Positions 18,801-26,742 are shown, counted from the first letter of the stretch. The stretch is 64,000 bases of DNA from Methylobacterium iners (GCF_022179305.1 NZ_BPQP01000032.1:19203-83202), one strand, 5' to 3'. Made by a program: numbers and translations. Notes: generated from the letters alone by a model not told the origin.

Positions 18801-19024
18801 CGCTCGTCATCGCCACGGGACCGGGCGCCGAGATGCGCCAGGCGCTGGGCACGGCCGTGTGCTTCGGGATGATCGGCGCGACCGTGTTCGGCCTGTTCCT
18901 GACGCCGGTGTTCTACGTGGTGATCCGCCGGGTGCTGATCTGGTTCGCGCGCAAGCGCGGCAAGGACCCGCACAACACCACGCCCGGCAAGCACGACCCG
19001 CATGTCAGCCCGGCCGGGGCGTGA
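15815..19024 (+). CDS. RND multidrug efflux permease (HAE1/MexB-AcrB family)
   Basis: The 1069-residue pump has the twelve-helix, two-large-loop architecture of HAE1 transporters, starting MRFAHFFVDRPIFASV. The proton-relay aspartates appear in helix 4 as LVLAIGIVVDDAIVVVENVER, and AKNAILIVEF marks helix 10. It uses the proton gradient to expel hydrophobic compounds. It lies 123 bases after the adaptor gene and forms an operon with it. No outer-membrane factor or local repressor gene is present, so a shared TolC-like channel is presumably used. Confidence 0.95.
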   Translation: MRFAHFFVDRPIFASVTSIIFLILGYVAYESLPVAQYPEIVPPTVVVRASYPGANAETVAATIATPIEQEVNGVDNMLYMTSLSTNDGNMQLTVTFKVGTNLDIANVLVQNRLSVAQPRLPPDVRNLGVTVRKSSPDLMMVVHLLSPDNTYDQNYLSNYIYLRIRDELLRLNGVGDITVFGGSEYALRIWLDPNKLSAYGLSTTDIIGALQEQNVQVASGALGAPPAPKDNAFQLVVQSQGRFQTPEEFTDVIVKASEGRLVRIKDVARVELGQQTYTTQSFLNGQPAVGVGVFQRPGTNALEAAAQVRQTMETIKKNFPPGVEYKIAYNPTEFIEESVHEVYKTLFEAVALVVVVVMVFLQSWRTALIPVIAIPVSLIGTFAVMQALGFSINNLTLFGLVLAIGIVVDDAIVVVENVERNMAEGLSAGEAAHKTMDEVGGAVIAIALVLSAVFIPTAFIPGISGQFYKQFALTIAASTIISMFNSLTLSPALCKILLKPHHEHAKPKFFLSRFLAWCADLFNRGFDKLSHGYARTIGFLTGKLVGVIGMLVVYAGVIAGTLHLAATTPTGFIPQQDQGYLIGVVQLPAGSALERTTAVIRRAADLALKVDGVANAVIISGFDGATFTNTTNGAVMFLTLKAAKERAAAGRTAAAITGDVFKATAGIQEARVLFIPPPPVRGLGTGGGFKMQIESRQSSEIAPLLAAVNEVLAKANQSNEVQRVFTTFGNDTPQLFIDIDRTTARMLNVPLQSVFSTLQTNLGGAYVNDFNTFGRIYQVRAQADPAFRLEKRDIEQLKVRSSTGALVPMGTLASIREISGPQIVQRFNLFYSVPIQGDAKPGISTGQALDAMEKIAETLPQGYAYDWTEIAFQQKAAGNTAILVFGLGVLLVFLVLAAQYESWALPLAIILVVPTGVLSALGAVQIRGQDNNILTQIGLIVLIGLAAKNAILIVEFAHQLEETEKKGPVAAAVEACRLRLRPILMTAFAFILGTVPLVIATGPGAEMRQALGTAVCFGMIGATVFGLFLTPVFYVVIRRVLIWFARKRGKDPHNTTPGKHDPHVSPAGA

Positions 19025-19104
19025 CAGCGCTCCCGAGACGGAAGCATCCGAAGGGGGTTGCGGCCCCCGGAGGGTGAAGCTATGACCCCCAAGCCTTAGG
19101 GCGT

Positions 19105-19182
19105 CGGAGCGTAGCGCAGCCCGGTTAGCGCACTAGTCTGGGGGACTAGGGGTCGGAGGTTCGAATCCTCTCGCTCCGACCA
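19105..19182 (+). tRNA. tRNA-Pro (anticodon GGG)
   Basis: The acceptor stem CGGAGCG pairs with CGCTCCG. The anticodon stem CTAGT/ACTAG encloses loop CTGGGGG, giving anticodon GGG, and the T-loop is TTCGAAT. The CCA end is encoded at 19180-19182. It marks the left edge of the accessory island, as tRNA 3' ends often do for integrating elements. Confidence 0.95.
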
Positions 19183-19421
19183 TTATTCCTTATAAGCCGG
19201 AATGAGATAGCAGAGGCGGCCTTCGGGTCGCCTTTCTTGTTTTTGTGGGTTGGGTCCAAATTGGGTCGGATTATCCCAGCGGTCTTGTGACGACCACAAA
19301 ATCCGTCCGGGTGTCTGCAGACGGCCGATAGGCAGGTGACGGTCGTTTGTTCGCCACAGCGCGATGGCGGCCGGATTATTGCTCTTACTGACGTGTCGGC
19401 CTCTGTCGGAGTTGCGAGCCC

Positions 19422-19667
19422 ATGCTGAATGAGCGGCCGCTGTACGTCAGCGAGAACGGTGACACCTGGCATTTGGTGCGCGGCTCTACCAGCGGGTCGG
19501 TGTTCGTGCGCCACCGTGCCAACGAGGCCTCAGGCGGCCACGTCACGGATAGCGCGATCCCGGACTTTCTTGGCGTTGAGCGGCGTGGCCCTGAGCATCA
19601 GGAGCTCTGGCGCCTGATTGCTGGCTTTGTGGAGGACCAACCTGAGGCATGCGCAACCAAGCGCTAA
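19422..19667 (+). CDS. Small hypothetical protein (81 aa), island
   Basis: The protein begins MLNERPLYVSENGDTWHLVR and contains RHRANEASGGHVTD. The composition is polar and well mixed with no membrane segment, and codon use agrees with coding sequence. No family is recognised, although the pattern of short proteins with a beta-rich N-terminus is common in Methylobacterium accessory DNA. It is the first gene after tRNA-Pro. Confidence 0.55.
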   Translation: MLNERPLYVSENGDTWHLVRGSTSGSVFVRHRANEASGGHVTDSAIPDFLGVERRGPEHQELWRLIAGFVEDQPEACATKR

Positions 19668-19718
19668 CCGTGGCTTTCTAAACCACGCCTTCTATCCGCC
19701 AGACAGCTTGAGACCGCC

Positions 19719-19940
19719 ATGTTGGCGAAGCAGCAGATCGCCGCCCAGCTGACCCATATGGCGAAGGTCCAGATCAGCGATATCACTCGGGCGGTGAAGG
19801 GTAGCGAGAAGGCAGTCGCCTTGAACGAGATCACTGATCTCGCCCGCCGCCTGAACCTGCTGGCCGACGCGATCGCGACCAAGCCACCTGCCGCGGCTGT
19901 GGTGAACCCAAGCGTCGAGGTTACGCTCGAGCCGGCCTAG
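19719..19940 (+). CDS. Small helical hypothetical protein (73 aa)
   Basis: The protein starts MLAKQQIAAQLTHMAKVQIS and is largely amphipathic helix through residue 55, followed by a Pro/Ala/Val tail. Charged residues are spaced as in a helical bundle, and no catalytic motif is visible. It follows the previous small gene by 51 bases on the same strand. Function unknown. Confidence 0.5.
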   Translation: MLAKQQIAAQLTHMAKVQISDITRAVKGSEKAVALNEITDLARRLNLLADAIATKPPAAAVVNPSVEVTLEPA

Positions 19941-20019
19941 ATTCGTCCGCACACCACCAAGTGCGCAGGCCCGAGGAGGCACTTCTCAGCAAACCCACAG
20001 GTGGGAAAGAGACGTCAGA

Positions 20020-20256
20020 GTGCCTCCTCTAAAAGTGCCGGGGACATCAGAACCCTCATGCCTTTTCCCAGACGAGAATGAGATCGCGCTTTGCATTCTT
20101 GGGCCTGAGCGCAGCAGGACCTGGTCAGAGCTCGCCATCGTGCTCGAGCGGCAAGGCCTTCCTCGGATCGATCCTTTGTTTGGTGGCCGGTACTGGCCAG
20201 CTGTGAAAGCTTTCCTGGATCGGATGCACCTCCCAGCCTCTCGGCTGGCTGACTAA
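20020..20256 (+). CDS. Small hypothetical protein with HTH-like core (78 aa)
   Basis: The protein contains LCILGPERSRTWSELAIVLE followed by GLPRIDPLFGGRYWPAVKAF. The second part looks like the recognition half of small winged-helix or excisionase-like proteins, where GGRYWPAV would sit in or near the DNA-contacting helix. This is a weak resemblance only. It is the third of three short genes in the same direction after tRNA-Pro. Confidence 0.5.
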   Translation: MPPLKVPGTSEPSCLFPDENEIALCILGPERSRTWSELAIVLERQGLPRIDPLFGGRYWPAVKAFLDRMHLPASRLAD

Positions 20257-20649
20257 GTCACAGCCAAATCCGTAGCCGATTGGCTGCCGGCCGACGAGTA
20301 CCATTGGTGCGAACCCGTCGATAATGCGAGTGCGCTCTACCTAACAGGTCTCCGCGGCGCGCTGCACCTCGGTACGCTTAATCCGCTGCTCCGCTGCCGA
20401 GATGCACACCTAGCCCCTACGTCTCCGTCGGCATCGCACCCGTTGCCCTATGCGCATAGGGATCCCCGTCGTTGGCGTTCGGGAAGCGGCGGTCTACGTC
20501 CGTTGCTGCTCTAAACCGCCTACCATCTTGACCTTCTGACCCAGTATCTCAGACTGACACGACTTGGGTCACGCCTGGCTCTCGCGCGAGATCGCGAACC
20601 GCAGGAAGCCCTGCACAAGGCGGGGCTTCTGGTCGTCGTGCGGATCGAC
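20257..20649. other. Gene-free stretch with 16-bp palindrome and a hairpin
   Basis: No credible ORF is seen on either strand. CCCTATGCGCATAGGG at 20446-20461 is a perfect palindrome. A 7-bp stem, GAAGCCC...GGGCTTC, lies at 20605-20629 beyond the end of the minus-strand gene and could terminate it, though without a T tract. Confidence 0.4.
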
Positions 20650-20859
20650 TTAGGCGACGCTGTTCTGAATGCCTAGGTCTTCGGCTGGGTCCACGCCCTC
20701 CGTTGTGTGGTTGCTCTCTACCTTGGGCTCGGCAGACTTGCCCTCTGCACCGCTCTTGGTCGTACGGGTGCTGTGGCCTTCAGCACCGGTCTCGTCGACC
20801 TCATGCGTCCTCTGGGTCTCGCGCATGCTCTCGCCATGGGGCGGCTTCTTCTCGGTCAC
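20650..20859 (-). CDS. Small hydrophilic hypothetical protein (69 aa)
   Basis: The protein is almost wholly charged or polar (MTEKKPPHGESMRETQRTHE and onward), rich in Glu, Lys, Thr and Gly, and predicted to be disordered. GTG 20859 is preceded by GAGGAA at a spacing suitable for initiation, so it is preferred to the upstream TTG at 20892. No family is recognised. Low complexity makes its reality less certain. Confidence 0.45.
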   Translation of the reverse strand: MTEKKPPHGESMRETQRTHEVDETGAEGHSTRTTKSGAEGKSAEPKVESNHTTEGVDPAEDLGIQNSVA

Positions 20860-21355
20860 TGCTTCCTCGCCATCATTCGTGGGCAGTACCAACGGCTAGA
20901 TCGGATGGTTGTTCGCGCGTCGCCTAAGCGACGCGGGTGATGCAGAGGTGGGGCTTGCCCTGATGTACGCGGCCCTCACGCATAGCAGGTGCCGGCGAAT
21001 CCTCGCCTTAAATCCGATCCGTCAGCGCTCGCGCTTAATTCCAGTCAGGCGTCCGGCCCCGATCTACCGAGCACGCCTCGGGTAGCCCGTTCCGGCATTT
21101 ATGCGTTGCTCCGCCGCGCGCCGCCCCCGTACAGCATGCCGCCCGGCCACATCTGTTCGGCCATGAACTGAGCCATCATCACCTTGGCTTAGAACTGCGC
21201 CTGCTTGGCGTTCTCCGCCGCATTTTTCCGGTCCATGGCCAGATCGCCGGACGAACCGTTCGTGTGAAGCGAGGTCACGAAGGTCGGGGGGAGCACCGCC
21301 GAACCGCCCGGTCGTCGCCCCGTTGCTATTGGCCGGGCCGGTGATGTGAACCGGA

Positions 21356-22681
21356 ATGCGTCGACCGTCTGGGAGTGGTACCGCCGCCTCACCTCTGGGC
21401 ATCTCAGACGAACAGGATGTCGTTGTGGGTGCCTCCGGTCAGCAGATCGAGGTTTGTCACACTGGTGATCTGGATCGTCTCTGCCGCAGCCGCTCCGCCA
21501 TCGCACAGGGGCATCGCTGCGCCGCCATCGCCTCTGCAACTGGGCAAGTTCTGCCCGGAGTGACGCTGGCGCGCTGGCACGCGAAGCGAGGTTCGACGAC
21601 TGGCATCTTCAGCCCCGCGACCCGCGCAGAAGCAGATCTAATCCGGGCCTCTGCTGCAGCCGAGAGTGCTCTCGCTCTCAGGCAGCAGGGCTTTGATCCC
21701 AATCTCATCATCGGGCATCCCGGATGGGGTGAGACCTTGTTCATGCGCGAGGTGTTCCCGCGCGCCAAGCAGATCCTGTATGGCGAGTACTACTACCGCT
21801 CCTCAGGCGGAGATGTCGGCTTCGACCCCGAGTTCAGCAGAATGACAACTGAGGAAGCGTTCCGCATCCATGCCAAGAATGCCACGATGGCCTTGGCCTG
21901 TACTGAGGCTGACAAGATCATCTGCCCAACAGCATTTCAGGCCAGCCGCTTCCCAGACCTCTTCCGCTCACGGATGTCCATCATCCACGAGGGCGTCGAT
22001 ACCGGGCGCATCAAGCCGGATCCTGATCCAACGCTGAGCTTAGCAAGCGGGCGCAGGCTCGACCGCTCGAACCCCGTCATCACCTTCATTAACCGCCGCC
22101 TCGAACCATTGCGCGGGTTTCACATCTTTATGCGAGCCCTACCTAAGGTCCTGGCCGAAGTGCCGAATGCCGAGGTCGTGCTGATCGGGGCAGACGAGGC
22201 GGGCGGATATGGACCAAAGGCACCATCAGGCATGACTTGGAAGCAGGTCATGCTGGCGGAGGTGCAGGACTGCCTCGACCTACAACGCGTGCATTTCATG
22301 GGACAGATACCCCATGAGCAAATGCTGGCCGCCCTCTCCATTTCGACGGCGCACGTCTACTACACCTACCCCTTCGTGCTCTCTTGGTCGCTGCTTGAGG
22401 CAATGACCTCGGAGTGTCTCATCATCGGCTCAGATACCGCGCCCGTTAGAGATGCCATCGTGAATGGGCAGAATGGCCTGCTGCTCAACTTTTTCGACTT
22501 GGAGGCGCTGTCAAGTGCACTCATCCATGCCTGCCGTGATCCTAAGATGTTCCTGCCCTTGCGCCGTGCTGCACGTGAGACCGTGTTGCGCCACTTTGAT
22601 CGTGACAGCCGTTGCCGACCTGCTTGGCTGCAGACCATCCATGAGGTGCAGCCCAGTCTAAAATTCCGCACTAGCGCCTGA
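21356..22681 (+). pseudogene. GT4-like glycosyltransferase, N-terminally truncated
   Basis: From about 21548 the frame matches the glycosyltransferases that read PGVT...HPGWGE..F..+VFP (here LIIGHPGWGETLFMREVFP, then ILYGEYYYRSSGGDVGFDPE), and continues with FINRRLEPLRGFHIFMRALP and the C-terminal GT-B region. The family normally begins about 45-50 residues earlier with a Rossmann strand, which is missing. The preceding in-frame residues look random, and the junction near 21545 abuts an unrelated remnant on the other strand. Loss of the N-terminal domain probably makes it inactive. Confidence 0.65.
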
Positions 22682-22740
22682 GCGCGGCTGCCACCTCCCG
22701 TGCATACAAACCAACACTGGGATTACGCTCGTTCCAATGG

Positions 22741-22986
22741 TTGCGAGAAAAGGCGCCGGACGTCGAGTCGGGGCCTGTCCGCGGTCGGCACCTCGAAGCC
22801 CTGCGCGCCTGCACTCTTCACCCCCTTGCCCTGCGTCGCGGCGCCTACCCGTCCGCGATGACGGTGCTGGTTGCGCGCGGGCTGGTCGAGCAAGGCGCAG
22901 CACGTTGGAAGTACCGCAGACCCGGCGAGACCGCATGGTTTCTGACAGAGACCAGGCGTGCTCTGGTGCGAAACAAGGGCGACTGA
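22741..22986 (+). CDS. Winged-helix-like small protein, cassette copy 1 (81 aa)
   Basis: The protein contains GRHLEALRACTLHP, LRRGAYPSAMTVLVARGLVE and TAWFLTETRRALV, a helix-turn-helix then wing layout like MarR/PadR-type small regulators; that reading is inferred. The start is a TTG. A paralogue lies at 29396, and the downstream genes are duplicated as well. Its stop is 6 bases from the end of the convergent membrane-protein gene. Confidence 0.55.
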   Translation: MREKAPDVESGPVRGRHLEALRACTLHPLALRRGAYPSAMTVLVARGLVEQGAARWKYRRPGETAWFLTETRRALVRNKGD

Positions 22987-22992
22987 AAAAGA

Positions 22993-23229
22993 TCAGGCGT
23001 GAGCCACAGCCGTCCACGTCGGCGGAAAACCCGCCTTCGCCTTCCGCTTTGAAATCCAACACGCTGGAGGAGCCGAATTCCGTAAGAGTATCCAGGCTGC
23101 CGCTGCCGCAGTCGCTAAGCTTTCGCCGATTGGGGCAGCAATAATGGCTTCCAGCACTCCGCTGGGCCACATCAAAGCAGCGCCGCCAACTGTGCCGATG
23201 AAGGCCGTGGTGATGTACGCGATGATCAT
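22993..23229 (-). CDS. Small two-helix membrane protein, cassette copy 1 (78 aa)
   Basis: The protein starts MIIAYITTAFIGTVGGAALM and has two hydrophobic helices (about residues 2-21 and 27-50) followed by a basic tail ending PPTWTAVAHA. The paralogue at 29639-29875 has exactly the same length and the same start and end, which supports ATG 23229. It diverges from the small membrane gene at 23444, so the pair may share a regulatory region of about 215 bases. Confidence 0.6.
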   Translation of the reverse strand: MIIAYITTAFIGTVGGAALMWPSGVLEAIIAAPIGESLATAAAAAWILLRNSAPPACWISKRKAKAGFPPTWTAVAHA

Positions 23230-23443
23230 GCTTTGGCCCATCGCCTTACGCTGATCGACTACCAACGCGCAGACATCCTCTCGGTTGCTGCCAAGCCTCT
23301 GGCTGCTACCAGCAATTTTCCAAAATGATGATCGCGAAGGCAGCTCAGGACCTTCCCACTGTACTGTCCACTGTGTCGGATTGCACTGAACTGCGTGCCG
23401 GGGTTTGGTATTCCTGCGCGGAATTACAGTAGAGACACTCGTC

Positions 23444-23614
23444 TTGCAGCGCGACGAAGCCATCCAAGCTCACGATGACGTGGAGCATGTTCCACGTCCC
23501 AAGCGGGATCTCGTTACACCGTTACTGCTCGGGGTCGGCGGCATTCTCACATTAACGTGGTGTGGGCTGCTGGCCTGGGGTGCTGTGAGTCTAGTCAGCT
23601 ACCTGCTCAGCTAA
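23444..23614 (+). CDS. Small single-span membrane protein, cassette copy 1 (56 aa)
   Basis: A charged N-terminus leads to PRPKRDLVTPLLLGVGGILT and a hydrophobic segment ending WGAVSLVSYLLS. It aligns without gaps to the 56-residue paralogue at 30080, whose ATG falls at the same place as this TTG; hence the start choice. An upstream in-frame TTG at 23405 is possible. Function unknown; the small size and single helix leave open a toxin, holin-like or regulatory role. Confidence 0.5.
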   Translation: MQRDEAIQAHDDVEHVPRPKRDLVTPLLLGVGGILTLTWCGLLAWGAVSLVSYLLS

Positions 23615-23730
23615 GTGACCTCGTCTGATGCAACCTTAGGCGCGCAATGGACCAGCTCAAGGAAGAGGGCGAGTCTCGCTAGACAGGCAACGACTTTCCG
23701 CGGTGACGTGCCTCAAGGAAAAAAAGTAAG

Positions 23731-23760
23731 AAGCCCGCCGCAGCGATGCTGGGCGGGCTT
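23731..23760 (-). terminator. Rho-independent terminator for the 23788-24165 lipoprotein gene
   Basis: AAGCCCGCC and GGCGGGCTT form a perfect 9-bp stem with a 12-base loop. Read on the minus strand it is followed by CTTACTTTTTTTCC, giving a good T tract just after the gene's stop. Confidence 0.8.
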
Positions 23761-23787
23761 AAGGCCTGTGTCGTGTCGGCATTGAGC

Positions 23788-24165
23788 TTATTGAGCTAGA
23801 GGTGCCGCGTCCTTAGCCAAGGCGGTGACATCCCTGTTCCGAGGCTGATCCATGGCGGTTGCAGGACGCACGCTCTCAAGTCCGGCTAAATCTTGCGGCT
23901 TCCAGTTGCGGCGAGCTAAAATCGACGCTTCCAGAACTGCGCTAGGATTAACTAAATAAGAACTTTGAACGTTATTCGTGCGGCGCCTCATGGTCTGTTT
24001 CTTCGTGGCCCGAGGCGTTTCCGCATCGATTCGGGAAGAGTCCTCGTCGCTCGAACCACCTCGTTGGAGGGCACTATATTGAGCAGGCGCATCTGCTAGG
24101 CGACTGCATGCGCCTACTAGCTGTATAGCAATGCCGCTTACGAGAATTCTGTTGATCAACAACAT
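23788..24165 (-). CDS. Small lipoprotein, unknown function (125 aa)
   Basis: The N-terminus MLLINRILVSGIAIQLVGAC is a lipoprotein signal with lipobox LVGAC. The mature part is polar, low in hydrophobic residues and likely extended. No family is recognised. GC content is lower than in the core genes. A strong terminator follows it, so it is probably a single-gene transcript. Confidence 0.65.
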   Translation of the reverse strand: MLLINRILVSGIAIQLVGACSRLADAPAQYSALQRGGSSDEDSSRIDAETPRATKKQTMRRRTNNVQSSYLVNPSAVLEASILARRNWKPQDLAGLESVRPATAMDQPRNRDVTALAKDAAPLAQ

Positions 24166-24356
24166 GCATGTCTCAAGGTATAAATCTCCGGGTAATTAAT
24201 GGGTGGCCCTGCTGCCGTAGCTCGTGGGGGATACCCGACAGCAGGGCCTGTCTAAGGCGCGACAGGAAAGAAGCTCCCAGACCAAGGGAGAATGCCTAGC
24301 TCATGCCGCAGGAACAAGCCCTGCTGATGGATGCCGGTAGGGCCGCTCCGGTTGAT

Positions 24357-24491
24357 TCAGATCAGGTAGTAGGTCCCGGCCGTCCTGAAGATTTTGGCGC
24401 AGTGACCCTGCTCCACGAGGCGCCGCGCTTCCTCGATCGTCACGTGTCGATCCAGCGCGATCTCCGACAGCGTCATCCACCTTGCCTGCAT
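24357..24491 (-). CDS. 44-residue small protein, copy 1
   Basis: The protein reads MQARWMTLSEIALDRHVTIE and continues EEARRLVEQGHC to FRTAGTYYLI. GGAG lies 7 bases before the ATG. A close paralogue of identical length lies at 25397-25531 with the same start, core and end, and the differences are mostly conservative. The N-terminal half looks like a helix-turn-helix of excisionase size. The gene is too short for usual gene calls. Confidence 0.65.
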   Translation of the reverse strand: MQARWMTLSEIALDRHVTIEEARRLVEQGHCAKIFRTAGTYYLI

Positions 24492-24560
24492 CGCCATTCT
24501 CCAGCTTGTCGAGTGCGAAACGCGTCGGCCCGTTAGACGTTCGACAGTGGCCGACGAAAA

Positions 24561-24589
24561 AGCCCCGGGCAGCGGGTGCCGGCGGGGCT
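24561..24589 (-). terminator. Hairpin terminator downstream of the 24695-25168 gene
   Basis: The outer stem AGCCCCG/CGGGGCT and the inner stem GGCA/TGCC are followed on the minus strand by TTTTT. Similar elements occur at 25597-25640 (decayed), 30645-30675 and about 36087-36125. Confidence 0.7.
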
Positions 24590-24694
24590 GAAGTGGATGC
24601 TTGGGGTACGGGCTTAACCCTCATCGGTGGGATTGGTTCTCCGGCGTACCTCCATGAGGAATCGGTGTGAGAAGCGTATCGGACGTCAGGCCTA

Positions 24695-25168
24695 CTAACG
24701 CCGCAGCTCATCTTCCCAGGTCTCGGCAGGACGGGGCATTACAATGCGGCGGACAGCACGCTTGAGCTGCTGCGCTCGACGGGCGCGTCTCTGCCACCAG
24801 CTAGTAGTCCGCTTCACAGCCCTTCCTGATACGAACGAAACGGGCTTGGACCGGACCGCCCGCAGTACCCTCGCACCAGCACCGGGAGCTTCTTGCCCCA
24901 CTGAAATAGCGACTACGCGTTCGGCCGAAGCAAGGGACGTTGCTCTGATCGTAGGCATGCAGCCTTGGCAGATATTGTCATAGGCGTCCGCTATCCGGGG
25001 TCTCAGGACGAAGCCATGCATGGCCTTCTTGGCACGCTCACCAAGCCTTTCGAGTGCCGCCAGATCAGGGTGTCTAGAGCGCCACGAATCATCTTCCGGG
25101 AACGCGGTTCCTGCGGCGATGATCACCCCAAGGCTCAGCACGAGGGCTGCAGCAGCACGTGCTTGCAT
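24695..25168 (-). CDS. Exported hypothetical protein (157 aa)
   Basis: A signal peptide (MQARAAAALVLSLGVIIAAG) is followed by a basic protein with a cysteine pair in NICQGC and a C-terminus rich in Arg and Trp (TTSWWQRRARRAQQLKRAVR). It should be periplasmic and nucleic-acid- or membrane-binding by charge, but no family is recognised. A terminator hairpin follows after about 105 bases. Confidence 0.6.
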   Translation of the reverse strand: MQARAAAALVLSLGVIIAAGTAFPEDDSWRSRHPDLAALERLGERAKKAMHGFVLRPRIADAYDNICQGCMPTIRATSLASAERVVAISVGQEAPGAGARVLRAVRSKPVSFVSGRAVKRTTSWWQRRARRAQQLKRAVRRIVMPRPAETWEDELRR

Positions 25169-25396
25169 GATCCTCAGCTCACCGTGAACAGGCTCCCGGT
25201 GATTGATGAAGCGGTAAGGTTAAGATTTTGAGTTCGTCTACAAGGCGGAATGGCACGCGCTACGCTCAGCGCGATCTCATCCGCCCACTGCGCCGATTCG
25301 AACCGCAAGGGCAGCCGACTGAGGTCGTCAGGGGCCAAACGCCGTTGCAATCGTTTGGGATGCCGGCGGGGCCGCTGCGGTGACGATCCGAATAGT

Positions 25397-25531
25397 TCAG
25401 AGCAGGTAGTAGGTCCCGGCCGTCTTGAAGATCCTGGGGCAATGGCTGCGGTCGACGAGATGCTTCGCCTCTTCGACGGTGATGTGACGGTCCAGGGCGA
25501 TCTCCGCCAGCGTCATCAACTTCGTCTGCAT
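25397..25531 (-). CDS. 44-residue small protein, copy 2
   Basis: The protein reads MQTKLMTLAEIALDRHITVE and continues EEAKHLVDRSHC to FKTAGTYYLL. GGAG lies 7 bases before the ATG. It is a paralogue of 24357-24491. Conservation extends into flanking DNA, including a decayed hairpin upstream, so a block of roughly 280 bases was duplicated. Most differences leave the protein similar, suggesting selection on the product. Confidence 0.65.
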   Translation of the reverse strand: MQTKLMTLAEIALDRHITVEEAKHLVDRSHCPRIFKTAGTYYLL

Positions 25532-26383
25532 GCCCGCTCTCCGCATCGTCGAAGACAGAACGTACCGCGCAGGATGCCGCTCATAGGTCTGAAGCGAAAA
25601 AATGCACCGCGCAGCGTATGCAGGCGGGGCTGAGGGTGCTCTGAGGAGAAGTGTAGGGGCAACCCGGCCTGGGCCGGTTCGGTTCAGTGCGACCCGCGTG
25701 GGGGCTTCAGCCCCTCCAGCGCATCAATCCGGCGTTGCATCTGCGTCAGGGCGTCCCGCAGGCTGAACGTATCGCCGAATGTCGAGGGCAGCGGCCATGA
25801 TCGTCTCGCGATGTGGGAGGATCGGAGCCGTCGCCGGTGAAGGCGGGCAAGCGGGGATCAAATTGCGACGGTCGCGAAAGACGTCCGGTAACGCTGTCTG
25901 AACGTCACTCGGAACGTCGAACTTCGAGGGCATATTGAGCCAGCATGGGCCGGTGGGGGAGCGGATCACCCGGATGCCGTGCAAGGCGTCACAGGCTCGG
26001 TTCGACTCCGAGCCCGGCCCTCCAACTCGCGATGTGGAATGATCAGCGGAGCTAACGGGCTGGCCCACTCGTTGCAGTCCGCTCCCCGTGATCCAAGGAA
26101 CCGCCCGTTTAACTACAACACCTCCCATCGGCCTCAGACGAGCGCTGCTACGCGGCCGCTCCTACATTCAGGTCGGGGTTTGGATGGCGAAAGAGATGAA
26201 CCCCTGGCGCAGGTTCTATGGGAAGCGGCGGTGAGGCTCGGGCGAGGAGGCGTGGCGCGCAATCTTGTCAGGGGCTTCTTGACGATCCGACCTATTCCCG
26301 TCGGGACTGCCATGCAACCCTATCGAAACGATTAGTCGGCAGAAAACGTTTCTGGTGCCGAGTAGCGGCCTGGAGCACGTTTC
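25532..26383. other. Mostly non-coding stretch holding a tRNA-like sequence
   Basis: No well-supported gene is seen. A minus-strand frame ending at 25687 encodes a plausible tail (TFSLRDALTQMQRRIDALEG) but lacks a start in frame and looks like a remnant. The tRNA-like element at 25947-26024 is listed separately. Confidence 0.4.
25947..26024 (+). tRNA. Degenerate tRNA-Cys-like sequence
   Basis: GGGCCGG at the 5' end pairs fully with CCGGCCC, followed by T and CCA; U73 is characteristic of tRNA-Cys. The T arm has loop TTCGACT but a 6-bp stem (GCTCGG/CCGAGC). A GTGCAA loop offers anticodon GCA (Cys), yet the anticodon stem GATGCC/GGCGTC leaves six rather than seven loop bases. The D arm has only a 3-bp stem. 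It is probably a decayed or very unusual tRNA. Confidence 0.45.
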
Positions 26384-26650
26384 ATGGCCGCATCACGTCT
26401 CGCGACGACCGCCCTTCTGATCGGATTGTCGTGCGGCTCGGCATTTGCCAATGAAATCGATCGCACGGGGAGTGTATTAGCCCTGCCGCCTCACGGTGAT
26501 CCTCTTGTTTCGCCAGCTCGCTCCTCAGCTGTGAAGCCAGCCGAAGCCATCTTGCCTGAGCTGCAGGTGGTGGCTGACGTGCCGCGACGCGGCTTCTTCT
26601 CTTCAAGGAAGGACAAGCCCTGGGATCCTCGCGTTTGCGTTGGCTGCTAG
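26384..26650 (+). CDS. Small exported hypothetical protein (88 aa)
   Basis: A signal peptide ends near GSAFA, and the mature part is proline- and charge-rich, ending PWDPRVCVGC with two cysteines. GGAG lies 8 bases before ATG 26384, a good initiation context. Similar short secreted proteins with a C-terminal Cys pair are known as hypotheticals. No function can be assigned. Confidence 0.6.
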   Translation: MAASRLATTALLIGLSCGSAFANEIDRTGSVLALPPHGDPLVSPARSSAVKPAEAILPELQVVADVPRRGFFSSRKDKPWDPRVCVGC

Positions 26651-26742
26651 GCGCGCTTCAGTCGTGCCAGGCCGTTCAGGCGCCCGAGCCATCTCGTCCA
26701 GCACAATGGCCGCGCACGCGAGGTCGGCGATGCCTGGCCAGA

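Noticed and set aside
16061-19003. 980-codon open frame opposite the RND pump
   Set aside because: It is antisense to a firm gene, low in complexity (Asp, Gly, Arg, Val) and caused by high GC at third positions.
19146-19514. Minus-strand frame of 122 codons ending in SERIRTSDP
   Set aside because: The end is the familiar false translation of a tRNA gene, and it overlaps tRNA-Pro.
25724-26128. 134-codon minus-strand frame
   Set aside because: It covers the tRNA-like sequence and has no coding-like composition.
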